NCBI GenBank assembly: GCA_045545175.1
Contig: JAZQAK010000007.1
Coordinates: 150,759-214,758 of the forward strand
From: RGIG6165 sp045545175
GTDB lineage: Bacteria; Bacillota; Clostridia; Oscillospirales; Feifaniaceae
DNA: 64,000 bases
Direction: 5' to 3'
The notes beneath the pieces were generated by a model. The model worked only from the letters and a program-made list of their open reading frames with translations. It was not told where the DNA came from and made no database searches. Below are positions 1 to 7,784 of this stretch, in pieces; position 1 is the first letter of the stretch, and every line of letters begins with the position of its first letter. A program made the position numbers and the translations under genes.

Positions 1-1049
1 GCACCTGCGTCGGCATCGGCACCTCTGCCCGAGAGCCTGCCTCTCGCTGCAATAGCCTTTATGTTTCTTTCAAGCGACTCTTCCGCCGCCGCCTGAAGCT
101 TTAAATCTATGGTAAGGTAAACGTCATCCCCGTTTTGCGGAAGTTCCTCCGAAATTATATTGACGTTTCCCTGAGCGTCACTTTCAACGAGCCTGCTTCC
201 GTCAATACCGCGCAGACTGTCCTCCATTGCGTATTCGACACCGCCGATACCTATAAGGTCGTTCATCGAATAGCCTTTTTTGGTGTATTTTTCCATTTCG
301 CTTTCGGATATATAGCCGACCCTGCCGAGTATGTGTGAACAGTAATCGGTGGTATACTCTCTCGTCGAGGAGGTCACTATATCCGCACCTGCATAGGTCA
401 CCTTGTCCTCTTTAATGACGGTTATGATTTCCATATCCACGTCACTTGCAAAGGTGTAGGGCGTTTTCTTGGAAAAGCCCTTGTATTCCATATCGTACAA
501 AAGCGGTGCAAGAAGACGCTTGTTTTCTTCGGTAAGGTCGGTGAGTGAATACCTTTTGCAGAGTTTTTCCATAAGTTCGCCTGCCGTTATATCCTCTTTT
601 GCCTCAACCGTTTTTATAAGCCTTTTTTTAACCGAGTCAAACGAAGCCTGAATGTCGGCATCGTCACTCGTGTAATACTCGTAGGGTGCATTTCCAAAAG
701 GGAAATTGTCGGTATAGGTAAGTGCCTCCTCATCAATGAGTTCAAGCAGTGACAAAAGCACCTCGTTTTGCCTGTCAGACGGCAGCTGTGCACGGCTGAG
801 TATCACGTCATAGCAGAGCCTGTTTGTCACAAGAGGCACACCGTTACGGTCGTAAATCTCACCCCTCTGCGAAACGAGCACCTCGGTAGACGAGGTCTTT
901 CTCAGCGCCCTCTGCAGATAGGTGTCGTAGTCGATTATCTGCATATTGATTAGCCTTGCGACAATTATCACCGCAAAAACGGCAACTATAATAAGCAGAA
1001 ACAGACTTCGTCCCTCATATTTTTTTGTCGGATTTTCACGTTCATTCAT
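1..1049 (-). CDS. mrdA: Penicillin-binding protein 2 (peptidoglycan transpeptidase), 3' part outside window
   Basis: The first ~349 residues of a class B PBP are visible; the gene runs off position 1. An N-terminal membrane anchor (about residues 15-37) precedes a dimerisation-domain motif RGEIYDRNGVPLVTN and, near the cut end, LTIDLKLQ, which is typical of PBP2/SpoVD-type proteins just before the transpeptidase domain. The catalytic SxxK serine lies outside the window, so activity cannot be judged. The ATG at 1049 overlaps the mreD stop by 8 nt, implying translational coupling. The protein is expected to cross-link lateral-wall peptidoglycan on the outer face of the membrane together with MreCD. 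Position after mreCD favours an elongation PBP2 over a septal or sporulation paralogue. Confidence 0.85.
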   Translation of the reverse strand, partial: MNERENPTKKYEGRSLFLLIIVAVFAVIIVARLINMQIIDYDTYLQRALRKTSSTEVLVSQRGEIYDRNGVPLVTNRLCYDVILSRAQLPSDRQNEVLLSLLELIDEEALTYTDNFPFGNAPYEYYTSDDADIQASFDSVKKRLIKTVEAKEDITAGELMEKLCKRYSLTDLTEENKRLLAPLLYDMEYKGFSKKTPYTFASDVDMEIITVIKEDKVTYAGADIVTSSTREYTTDYCSHILGRVGYISESEMEKYTKKGYSMNDLIGIGGVEYAMEDSLRGIDGSRLVESDAQGNVNIISEELPQNGDDVYLTIDLKLQAAAEESLERNIKAIAARGRLSGRGADADAG

Positions 1050-1560
1050 CCTGACCGAACTTACCTTTCATCCATTTGCAAAATAAAAATACGGGTATAG
1101 CAAAAATGCTTGAATATATACATTCAATCCACAGACCGAGAATTTCCGTCCCGAGTCCGAAGGTTGAGCCGATAATAAAGATTTTCCAGAACAACTTATA
1201 TACCGTCAGCACCACGTACACGCTTACCTGATATATAAGTGCGGCAATAATACCGTCGCTTATCGCATTTTCGGAAACGAAGCGGATAACGCAGGCGGTT
1301 ATCATAAGTAAAAGTGCGTATTTGCCGAACATAACACCGCTTACCGCATCGCACGCAAGGCCGAGTATGACCGAAAAAGCCACGCTTTGAGGCAGAGTAC
1401 AGTTAAGTGTCACGCATATGACGGCAGGTATCAGCATAAAGGGCTTTATCCCGAATATTTCAATGCCCGTTGCACTCACCGTCTGGAATGTGTATATAAC
1501 CATCAGCAGAAGCGAGAGCAGGGTGTAAACCGCTATACGTTTTTTGGTGTATATGCTCAT
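1042..1560 (-). CDS. mreD: Rod shape-determining protein MreD
   Basis: This is a 172-residue hydrophobic protein with about five to six membrane segments, the usual size and character of MreD. It starts 4 nt inside the end of mreC and ends overlapping the PBP2 start, giving the conserved order mreC-mreD-mrdA. MreD is a membrane component of the elongasome that helps link the cytoplasmic MreB filament to wall synthesis. Sequence conservation in this family is low, so the call relies on topology plus operon position. No mreB is adjacent; it must be elsewhere if present. Confidence 0.85.
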   Translation of the reverse strand: MSIYTKKRIAVYTLLSLLLMVIYTFQTVSATGIEIFGIKPFMLIPAVICVTLNCTLPQSVAFSVILGLACDAVSGVMFGKYALLLMITACVIRFVSENAISDGIIAALIYQVSVYVVLTVYKLFWKIFIIGSTFGLGTEILGLWIECIYSSIFAIPVFLFCKWMKGKFGQDE

Positions 1561-2402
1561 TTTTCTCCTCCGAATGACGTGATTACCATAACGGAGGTCA
1601 CTTTATCAAAATCAACCGTCGGTTTGATGACGGCTGTCACCGAATTTCTGTATTCATCGGCAAAAACCTCATCCACCGTGCCGATAATAAGCCCCTTCGG
1701 GTAGGTGTGTCCGAGCCCCGAGGTCTGCACCGTGTCGCCCGTCTGTGCCGAGTTTTCGTTTGGCAGAAGCGAGAGAACACATTTGCCCTCACCCTGATAA
1801 CGTGTGCTTCCCTCAAGTATGGCAACGTCGTGTGTACGCACTATCATTGCACCGATTGAAATTTCCGTATCAAGAACGGTCGTAACCTCTGCAAAAGCGC
1901 TGCCCACGTCGGACACCACGCCGACGACACCGTCACTCGTCATAACGAGCTGTCCCTGTGAAAGCCCGTCACGCTTTCCGGCGTCTATGATAAGCACCTT
2001 ATCGGAATTGCCCACTCCCCTGCCCGTGACCGAGGCGTAGACAAGTTCGTAATCGTCGTGAGTATCCTTAAGACCGAGATATTTTTTAAGGTCCTCATTT
2101 TCCTTTGCAATACCCTCGTTCTGACGAAGTTTGAATTCAGCCTTCGAGAGTTGTGAACGCAGATTGTTGTTTTCCTCCACAAGCTCGTCATAGCCCGTCA
2201 GCCTGCCGTAGTTGTAGGAAATGAAGTTTCCTATCGCAGTACCTGCCTTGCGAAGCGGTGAAAACACGGTTCCCGTCACGTTCTGGAAAACCGTCATATC
2301 CCCGGCGGATGCATACGAGTAAATCATAAGTCCGCCCAGAATAAGTGCGATTACAAGTGCAAATATAATTATCGGTTTTTTAATAAACTCCGAAATTCTC
2401 AA
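1557..2402 (-). CDS. mreC: Rod shape-determining protein MreC
   Basis: This 281-residue protein has a short cytoplasmic N-terminus, one membrane segment (about residues 11-32), a coiled coil (about 75-110, NNNLRSQLSKAEFKLRQNE) and an extracytoplasmic beta-barrel domain with the MreC-type segment LVMTSDGVVGVVSDVG. Length and order match the family. It scaffolds the elongation machinery outside the membrane. It begins one base after the maf stop and overlaps mreD by 4 nt, so maf, mreC, mreD and PBP2 form one transcription unit. Confidence 0.92.
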   Translation of the reverse strand: MRISEFIKKPIIIFALVIALILGGLMIYSYASAGDMTVFQNVTGTVFSPLRKAGTAIGNFISYNYGRLTGYDELVEENNNLRSQLSKAEFKLRQNEGIAKENEDLKKYLGLKDTHDDYELVYASVTGRGVGNSDKVLIIDAGKRDGLSQGQLVMTSDGVVGVVSDVGSAFAEVTTVLDTEISIGAMIVRTHDVAILEGSTRYQGEGKCVLSLLPNENSAQTGDTVQTSGLGHTYPKGLIIGTVDEVFADEYRNSVTAVIKPTVDFDKVTSVMVITSFGGEK

Positions 2403-2403
2403 A

Positions 2404-2979
2404 TTAAAGTGTTCCTTTCAGGCAATCAATGCCGAATTCATTTTTAAGTTTTTCTGCCACACGGCACACGGGAAAGCCGACAACCGTAAAATAGTCACCC
2501 TCAATGCCCGAAACGAGCAGAGCACCGAGTCCCTGAATACCGTAGGCACCCGCCTTGTCCATCGGCTCACCGCTTTTGACGTAGGACAAAATTTCATCAT
2601 CGGTCAGTTCTTTAAAATGCACCGCCGTTTTTTCGTGAAAGACGATGCTTTTTCCGCCACCCACGAGTGCAACACCCGTGTAGACGAAATGCGTCCTGCC
2701 TGACAGCATTTTAAGCATATTAAAGGCATCTTTTTCATCCGTCGGTTTGCCCAAAATGACGTCATCAAGTGCCACCACCGTGTCCGAGCCGATAACAAGC
2801 GTATTTTCGCACGCCGCCGACGTCGCCTTGCCGAGAGAGAGTTTTTCAACCGTCACGTCGGGTGAAAAACCTTTCACACTGTCCTCATCAAAGCTCGGCT
2901 TACAAATATCAAATTGAAGTCCCATACCGGAAAGAAGTTCCCTTCTTCTCGGCGACCCCGAAGCAAGCAATATTTTCAT
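2404..2979 (-). CDS. maf: Maf-family nucleotide pyrophosphatase
   Basis: The protein has 191 residues, the standard Maf length. It begins with the family signature LASGSPRRREL and carries GSDTVVALDD, which contributes catalytic acidic residues. Maf proteins hydrolyse dTTP/UTP or modified nucleotides to monophosphate and pyrophosphate, as house-cleaning enzymes. The gene is first in the maf-mreC-mreD-PBP2 operon, a common arrangement in Firmicutes. Exact substrate (YhdE-like versus YceF-like) cannot be decided from sequence alone. The upstream 350 bp is filled with repeats and no clear promoter was picked out. Confidence 0.92.
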   Translation of the reverse strand: MKILLASGSPRRRELLSGMGLQFDICKPSFDEDSVKGFSPDVTVEKLSLGKATSAACENTLVIGSDTVVALDDVILGKPTDEKDAFNMLKMLSGRTHFVYTGVALVGGGKSIVFHEKTAVHFKELTDDEILSYVKSGEPMDKAGAYGIQGLGALLVSGIEGDYFTVVGFPVCRVAEKLKNEFGIDCLKGTL

Positions 2980-2994
2980 AACGACCTCGTTATT

Positions 2995-3030
2995 TCAAAT
3001 TCGTAATTCGGAATTCGTAATGCGGAATTA
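2995..3030. repeat. AT-rich AATTCGGAATT-type dispersed repeat (best-known family in this window)
   Basis: A degenerate run built from the units AATTCGGAATT, AATTCGTAATT and AATGCGGAATT. Close relatives occur at about 8697-8728, 10826-10845, 11291-11324, 17659-17690, 18084-18110, 19561-19580, 30558-30590, 36598-36630 and 58719-58753. Nearly all lie between genes and most touch a Rho-independent terminator. They carry no ORF. Function is unknown; they may be remnants of a small non-autonomous element. Confidence 0.75.
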
Positions 3031-3146
3031 AGGTGGATTTTTGATTCCATCAAAAATCAAATTCATTCCGTCGTTCTTATAATGTCTTTTTCACATAATT
3101 CAAACAGGATTAAATTCCGAAATATATTCTTAAGGTTTCCCCATAA

Positions 3147-3190
3147 GGCTCCCTTGTGTAAAGGGAGCTGTCAGCGTAGCTGACTGAGGG
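3147..3190. repeat. Double-hairpin intergenic repeat (GGCTCCCTT type)
   Basis: Two adjacent perfect hairpins: GCTCCCTT (3148-3155) pairing with AAGGGAGC (3161-3168), then GTCAGC-GTA-GCTGAC (3170-3184), followed by TGAGGG. The first hairpin recurs at 36455-36482 with a changed 3' side. The structure is that of a REP-like repeat; I cannot assign a function. Confidence 0.7.
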
Positions 3191-3205
3191 ATTGTTTATT
3201 CCAAT

Positions 3206-3328
3206 AAAATTTCGCAGAAATTTTTTCCTTAATTCTGCCCTAAGGCAGACATCATTTGCACGAAGTGCAACATCATTGCGTAGCACATCATTTGCGTAGC
3301 AACATCATTTCTTGCAATTCCTAATTGC
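3206..3328. repeat. Variable-hairpin array with constant ACATCATT linker
   Basis: Hairpins AAAATTTC-GCA-GAAATTTT (3206-3224), CTGCC-CTAA-GGCAG (3235-3248), TGCAC-GAA-GTGCA (3257-3269), GC-GTA-GC (3278-3284), TGC-GTA-GCA (3293-3301) and GCAATT-CCT-AATTGC (3314-3328). From the second hairpin on they are separated by the identical 8-mer ACATCATT at 3249, 3270, 3285 and 3302. Stems differ completely but each is self-complementary. With the other repeats, this explains the whole gap between maf and the U32 gene. Confidence 0.85.
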
Positions 3329-3356
3329 CAAAAAAGTTTTACAAAACTTTTTTGGC
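3327..3356. terminator. 14-bp perfect hairpin over the 3' end of the U32 gene
   Basis: GCCAAAAAAGTTTT (3327-3340) pairs perfectly with AAAACTTTTTTGGC (3343-3356). The minus-strand stop codon at 3341-3339 sits at the loop. The long A/T stem could act as a terminator for the minus-strand U32 gene, although there is no separate T tract after the stem, so terminator activity is tentative. Confidence 0.5.
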
Positions 3357-5105
3357 AAACATTCCCCTCGTGAATTCACCCGAAGGCTTTCCTTTTCTCT
3401 CTCTGTAACAGAGAAGCACCTCTGCACACTTTGCAGGAGACTCATCGGTAAAGAAGAGCGCCCTTGACGACAGATTGAGTTCTTTAAGTTCACTCTCCCT
3501 GTCTGCAAGCCAGACGGGGACGGAGTTGTATATGACGTTTCTGCACATGGGTGCCTTCATCACGAAGAATTTCTGTCCCGCCCTGTCGGAGAGCGTCTGT
3601 GGCAGACGGCACCTTCTGCCGTCACAGCCGAGGGCGTTTTTGCCGATGCAACTTTCGCTGACCATAAGAGGCAGTTTACCGTAGGCAAATATACCGCCTG
3701 CACAAGCCTTTGTTATATCCCTTATCTGCGGTGCACTGCACTCTGCCGAAAGGAGCACGTCCCTTGCGCCGAGTGAGTAGAGATACTGCACCGAAAATCT
3801 GTTGAAAGCATTCAGCGATATACCGCATATGAAATCAAGACCGCACTCTTTTGCAAGAGCAACCTGCCCGATATTCTCAACACACACGATTGTATTGCCG
3901 AGTTTTTTCGCCTTGCACAGCATTTCGGCGTAGTGACTTCTCTCGTTATCGGTAATTATCTTAGGCAGATGAATACCGTATCCCGACAGAGAATTTTTAA
4001 TTATCTCCTCAATGGGTAAGAAAACAACGTCACCGCCGAGCACCTTTGCCTGCGACAAATTCAGCGCAAAGCAGTACAACTTGTTTTCACCCTTTTTCTT
4101 TGCAAAGGTTTTTGATGCAATAAAATCCTTTGCAGCCTGCTCATCTGCAGGCGGTGCTGACACGGGTTTTACCTGTGAGAGCAGTTTTTCATAACGCACC
4201 CTCTCTTTTGCCAGAAGTGCGGAGTATTTTTTTATATCCTCGTCAACCTTGACTCCGAGGTCAAACTGCCCTTTTCTGCCGTCAAAGAAAGATGAGGTAA
4301 AACCGCTTCTCGAAAAAATCTCGGAAAGCGTCTTTTTGTTATAGTCGCCCCTTGCATACGCCCTTGTGACAGCACCGACGTATTCGGCACGTTTCATCCT
4401 GCCCTCAATCTTGTAGGCGGATGCACCCGTTTTTGCCACCTCGCCCATCTTGTCGGCAAGGCACAAATCCTTGAGTGAGAGAAAATACCCCTTTTTACCG
4501 CTTACCGTGTACGGCAATCTGCATGGGCCTGCACAACGGCCTCTGTTACCGCTTCGTCTGCCGATAACGGCACTCATAAGACACTGACCCGAATAGGCGT
4601 AGCAGAGTGCACCGTGAACGAAAATCTCGGTTTCTATACCGCAGTTGTCGGTAATATACTTGATGTTTTTTGATGACAGTTCTCTTGCAAGGACAACCCT
4701 TTTCATACCGAGTTCTTTGCACATTTTTGCCCCGTCAAGTGAATGGACGGACATCTGTGTCGAGCCGTGAAGCTCCATATCGGGAATATATTCCCTCAAA
4801 AGACACGCAAGACCCCAGTCCTGCACGATAAGTGCATCGACGCCGATATCCCTCATCTGCTTTGCAAAGGCGAGTGCCGACGCTATTTCCCTGTCCCCTT
4901 CAAGAATATTGAGTGTAACGAGCACCTTTACGCCGTTTTCGTGACAGAAAGCGACAACACCCGCAATTTCATCGGCAGAAAAATTTTTGGCATACTGCCT
5001 TGCATTGTGGTCACCGCCGCCGAGGTAAATCTCATCCGCCCCGTTTGCAACGGCGGCACACACCGCCTCAACACTTCCGCAGGGTGAAAGAACTTTTCCT
5101 CTCAT
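3339..5105 (-). CDS. Peptidase U32-family protein (iron-sulfur, RlhA/UbiU/YhbU-like)
   Basis: This 588-residue protein matches the U32 signature around residues 160-178 (EIFVHGALCYAYSGQCLMS) and has the following NRGRCAGPCR segment; Cys168, Cys175, Cys191 and Cys195 would hold a 4Fe-4S cluster. Family members are better known as rRNA/tRNA or quinone hydroxylation factors than as proteases, so proteolytic function should not be assumed. The length and the second alpha/beta half resemble the longer U32 proteins of Firmicutes. The ATG at 5105 overlaps the zapA stop by 4 nt, linking it to zapA and proA. Its last six codons lie inside a palindrome. Confidence 0.85.
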   Translation of the reverse strand: MRGKVLSPCGSVEAVCAAVANGADEIYLGGGDHNARQYAKNFSADEIAGVVAFCHENGVKVLVTLNILEGDREIASALAFAKQMRDIGVDALIVQDWGLACLLREYIPDMELHGSTQMSVHSLDGAKMCKELGMKRVVLARELSSKNIKYITDNCGIETEIFVHGALCYAYSGQCLMSAVIGRRSGNRGRCAGPCRLPYTVSGKKGYFLSLKDLCLADKMGEVAKTGASAYKIEGRMKRAEYVGAVTRAYARGDYNKKTLSEIFSRSGFTSSFFDGRKGQFDLGVKVDEDIKKYSALLAKERVRYEKLLSQVKPVSAPPADEQAAKDFIASKTFAKKKGENKLYCFALNLSQAKVLGGDVVFLPIEEIIKNSLSGYGIHLPKIITDNERSHYAEMLCKAKKLGNTIVCVENIGQVALAKECGLDFICGISLNAFNRFSVQYLYSLGARDVLLSAECSAPQIRDITKACAGGIFAYGKLPLMVSESCIGKNALGCDGRRCRLPQTLSDRAGQKFFVMKAPMCRNVIYNSVPVWLADRESELKELNLSSRALFFTDESPAKCAEVLLCYRERKGKPSGEFTRGMFAKKVL

Positions 5106-5443
5106 CTGAGTTTCATGCGAAGCTCGGCATTCTCATTCTGAAGCTTCGTGAGTGCCCTGCGAGCCTCTTCAGCTTCCGCACGGTATTTTGACACCTCGTC
5201 AATATACTCTCTTATCTGTGAGCGCAGATTGTTTGTCGACTGCATAACCTTTTCAATCTCATCGCAGTAGGTAAATGACGTAAGCACCGCCGCCATTGTG
5301 AGCGAAGCATGCTCGTTAGCAGCCATAACCTCTCTTGTCTTTGCATCGACCTTCTTTGCGATACCCTGTACGTACTCCTCCGACTCGTCGGCAAGAATAG
5401 TGTAGGTTGAATCAAGAATTTTAACCGTTACCTTGTTTCTCAT
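5102..5443 (-). CDS. zapA: Cell division protein ZapA
   Basis: A 113-residue protein with the ZapA N-terminal domain (KVTVKILDSTYTILADESEEYV) and a long C-terminal coiled coil (about 70-113). ZapA binds FtsZ filaments in the cytoplasm and promotes Z-ring bundling. It sits 2 nt from the proA stop upstream and overlaps the U32 gene downstream. A zapA-U32 pair is common in Clostridia. The size is normal. Confidence 0.9.
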   Translation of the reverse strand: MRNKVTVKILDSTYTILADESEEYVQGIAKKVDAKTREVMAANEHASLTMAAVLTSFTYCDEIEKVMQSTNNLRSQIREYIDEVSKYRAEAEEARRALTKLQNENAELRMKLR

Positions 5444-5445
5444 AT

Positions 5446-6735
5446 TTAAACCTCTCCCTGATGAATAAATTTTCTTTTACCGCTTGCAAAGTCGGCAACC
5501 ACGTCACCGTCACCCTCAAGCAAATATCTGTAACTTACGAGTCCCTCTATACCGACGGGGCCCCTTGCATGTAACTTGCCCGTGGATATGCCCACTTCTG
5601 CACCGAAGCCGTATCTGTACCCGTCGGCAAACCTCGTCGAGCAGTTTTTGTATACGCCTGCGGAATCGACGTTGTTCATAAAGAAATCAGCCGCCGCATT
5701 ATCCTGCGTCACGATACAGTCGGTATGTCCCGAGCCGTATTTGTTTATGTGGCGTACCGCCTCGTACACGCTGTCAACGATTCTTACCGACAGTTTTAGA
5801 CCGACGTATTCGGTAGACCAATCCTCCTCGGTCGCCTGCTCACAATTTATAACCGCACAGGTTCTCGGACAGCCTACAAGCGTAACGCCCTTTTCAGCGA
5901 GTGCCTTTGACACCTCGGTGAGAAATTTGATTGCCGTCGCCTCGACAAGAAGCGTTTCAACGGTATTGCAGGCGGCAGGATACTGTGTTTTTGAATCGAC
6001 CACTATGTCAACCGCCTTTTTGATGTCGGCAGAGCCGTCAACGTAGACGTGGCACACACCGTCGGCATGTCCCATAACGGGAATAGACGTATTGTCCATT
6101 ATGTATTTTACGAATGCACCGCTTCCTCTCGGGATAAGCAGGTCAACACAGTCGTCACACGACAGCAGTTCGCCAATTTCCTCTCTCGAGGTGAGAAGTG
6201 TTAAAAATCCGTCGGGCAGACCTGCTTTAACACCTGCCTCTATGATTATCTCGGCAAGTGCGGTATTGGTTGCATACGCCTCTTTACCGCCCTTGAGTAT
6301 CGCCGCATTACCGCTTTTGATGCAGAGCATTGCAATCTGCACGAGCGCATCGGGACGGGATTCAAATATGACACCTATAACGCCTATTCCGCAACTCTTT
6401 TTGGTAAGCGTCAGCCCGTCGGCAAGTTCCCTTTTAAAAAGAATTTTATTACACGGGTCAGAAAGCCCTGCCAACGCCCTTGCCCCCTCAACCGTATCGG
6501 CAAGTTTTTTGCCGTAAAAGCCGAGTCTGCTTCGCAGCGCAGGCGAAAGCCCGTCCTTGTCGGCAAGTTCTATATCAAGCGCATTTGCATTTTCTATTTT
6601 TTCACTCTGTGCCGTAAGAGCATCACATATAGCATTTATCGCTCTGTTTTTCGTATCGTCATCAAGCGTACCGCATACGATAGCCGCCTCTTTGGCATGC
6701 AGAGCATACTCCCGAACTCCCATATCTTCCTCCAT
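5446..6735 (-). CDS. proA: Gamma-glutamyl phosphate reductase
   Basis: This 429-residue member of the aldehyde dehydrogenase superfamily has ProA-specific segments VIGVIFESRPDALVQIA, the catalytic-cysteine region QYPAACNTVETLLV and the C-terminal GPVGIEGLVSYRY. It reduces gamma-glutamyl phosphate with NADPH to glutamate semialdehyde in proline synthesis. proB is not adjacent, unlike in many bacteria, so it must be encoded elsewhere. The start at 6735 is likely; an in-frame ATG also exists four codons downstream, at 6723, so the N-terminus is slightly uncertain. The gene heads the proA-zapA-U32 unit. Confidence 0.93.
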   Translation of the reverse strand: MEEDMGVREYALHAKEAAIVCGTLDDDTKNRAINAICDALTAQSEKIENANALDIELADKDGLSPALRSRLGFYGKKLADTVEGARALAGLSDPCNKILFKRELADGLTLTKKSCGIGVIGVIFESRPDALVQIAMLCIKSGNAAILKGGKEAYATNTALAEIIIEAGVKAGLPDGFLTLLTSREEIGELLSCDDCVDLLIPRGSGAFVKYIMDNTSIPVMGHADGVCHVYVDGSADIKKAVDIVVDSKTQYPAACNTVETLLVEATAIKFLTEVSKALAEKGVTLVGCPRTCAVINCEQATEEDWSTEYVGLKLSVRIVDSVYEAVRHINKYGSGHTDCIVTQDNAAADFFMNNVDSAGVYKNCSTRFADGYRYGFGAEVGISTGKLHARGPVGIEGLVSYRYLLEGDGDVVADFASGKRKFIHQGEV

Positions 6736-6865
6736 TTCGTTCTCGCAAACTTCGCATCATCCGTCAGCAAATATATTTGCTGACTTAATCGCTTCGCCCT
6801 TCGTCCTCTTTCCCACCACGACGCATTTCATTTGCCTCGTGTCGGGAACCCTGTTTTTTTCACAA

Positions 6866-6891
6866 ACTTCACTTGCCGTCAGGCAATTCAC
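6866..6891. repeat. Hairpin with ACTTCAC linker
   Basis: ACTTCAC (6866-6872), then TTGCC-GTCA-GGCAA (6873-6886), then TTCAC. It has the same linker as the larger array at 30383-30457. A separate 20-bp palindrome (TCAGCAAATATATTTGCTGA, about 6763-6783) lies between it and proA. Confidence 0.65.
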
Positions 6892-6910
6892 TATTTTAGA
6901 TATATATAAT

Positions 6911-6939
6911 AATATAATATAAAACACGCACTATTTCAA
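6911..6939 (-). promoter_or_regulatory. Sigma-A type promoter for proA-zapA-U32
   Basis: On the minus strand, TTGAAA (6939-6934), a 17-nt spacer and TATATT (6916-6911). The leader to proA is about 170 nt and contains palindromic repeats. Confidence 0.6.
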
Positions 6940-6994
6940 TAGAAACACTTTAATTTTTGTAACATATGTGTTAATATTCCCTTAAGGTGATTTG

Positions 6995-7642
6995 ATGAAG
7001 GTAAAAGAAATTGCAAAAAAAGCGGAAATTGCACTTGAAAAACTCTATCCCGATGCGCTCTGCTCTCTGCAATACGGTAAAGATTACGAACTGCTTTTTG
7101 CGGTGCGTCTGTCCGCACAGTGTACGGATGCCCGTGTAAATATCGTGTGTGCCGACCTTTTTGTGAAATATCCGACGCTTGAGTCGTTTGCACAGGCAGA
7201 TATAACAGAGCTTGAGAATGCGGTAAAGCCCTGCGGTTTCTATCGCACCAAGGCGCAGAATATAAAAGACGCCGCAAAAATGCTTATTGAAAAATTTAAT
7301 TCAAAAGTGCCCGACAATATGGAGGATTTGCTTTCTCTGCCCGGTGTCGGCAGGAAAACGGCAAACCTGATTTTAGGTGACATATATAACACGCCCTCGT
7401 CGGTCGTGGCGGACACCCATTGTATAAGAATATCAAACAGGCTCGGTCTTGCTCTGTCGAAAGAGCCCGAAAAGGTTGAATTTGCACTTCGTGAGGTGCT
7501 AACACCCGAAACCTCGTCGGATTTTTGTCACAGGCTGGTGCTTTTCGGCAGGGAATACTGCACCGCACGCAAGCCGAAATGTGATATTTGTCCTTTAGCA
7601 CAAATCTGTAAGTCGAGGGAAGCAAAACCGCATAAGGTTTAA
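6995..7642 (+). CDS. nth: Endonuclease III (DNA glycosylase/AP lyase)
   Basis: A 215-residue protein with the helix-hairpin-helix LPGVGRKTANLILG, whose Lys is the catalytic nucleophile, the catalytic Asp in VVADTHCIRISNRLGL, and a C-terminal 4Fe-4S loop C-x6-C-x2-C-x5-C (CTARKPKCDICPLAQIC). It removes oxidised pyrimidines in base excision repair. I chose the ATG at 6995, 5 nt after the ribosome site AAGGTG; an in-frame TTG lies one codon earlier. The gene is monocistronic, divergent from proA. Confidence 0.95.
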   Translation: MKVKEIAKKAEIALEKLYPDALCSLQYGKDYELLFAVRLSAQCTDARVNIVCADLFVKYPTLESFAQADITELENAVKPCGFYRTKAQNIKDAAKMLIEKFNSKVPDNMEDLLSLPGVGRKTANLILGDIYNTPSSVVADTHCIRISNRLGLALSKEPEKVEFALREVLTPETSSDFCHRLVLFGREYCTARKPKCDICPLAQICKSREAKPHKV

Positions 7643-7730
7643 ACGCAGGAAAATTTTATATAATTTGAATGCGTAAGTCCGAAGTAAGGCTGACGCCTTT
7701 CGAGGACGACAAATTGAAAATATAAAAATT

Positions 7731-7776
7731 TAACAAGTTTAAGCCTATGGGATTTTACTTTCCTCGGCTTAAGGAG
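7731..7776 (+). promoter_or_regulatory. Stem next to the ribosome site of the lipid kinase gene
   Basis: TTAAGCC (7739-7745) can pair with GGCTTAA (7766-7772), which runs into the ribosome site AAGGAG at 7771-7776. Upstream, AAGGC-TGAC-GCCTT (about 7685-7698) forms another hairpin. This could modulate initiation, but no known riboswitch class was recognised. Confidence 0.35.
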
Positions 7777-7784
7777 AATAAAAA

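Noticed and set aside
3339..5105. True secreted collagenase-type protease
   Set aside because: No signal peptide; cysteine pattern indicates an iron-sulfur U32 protein of the RNA- or quinone-modifying kind.
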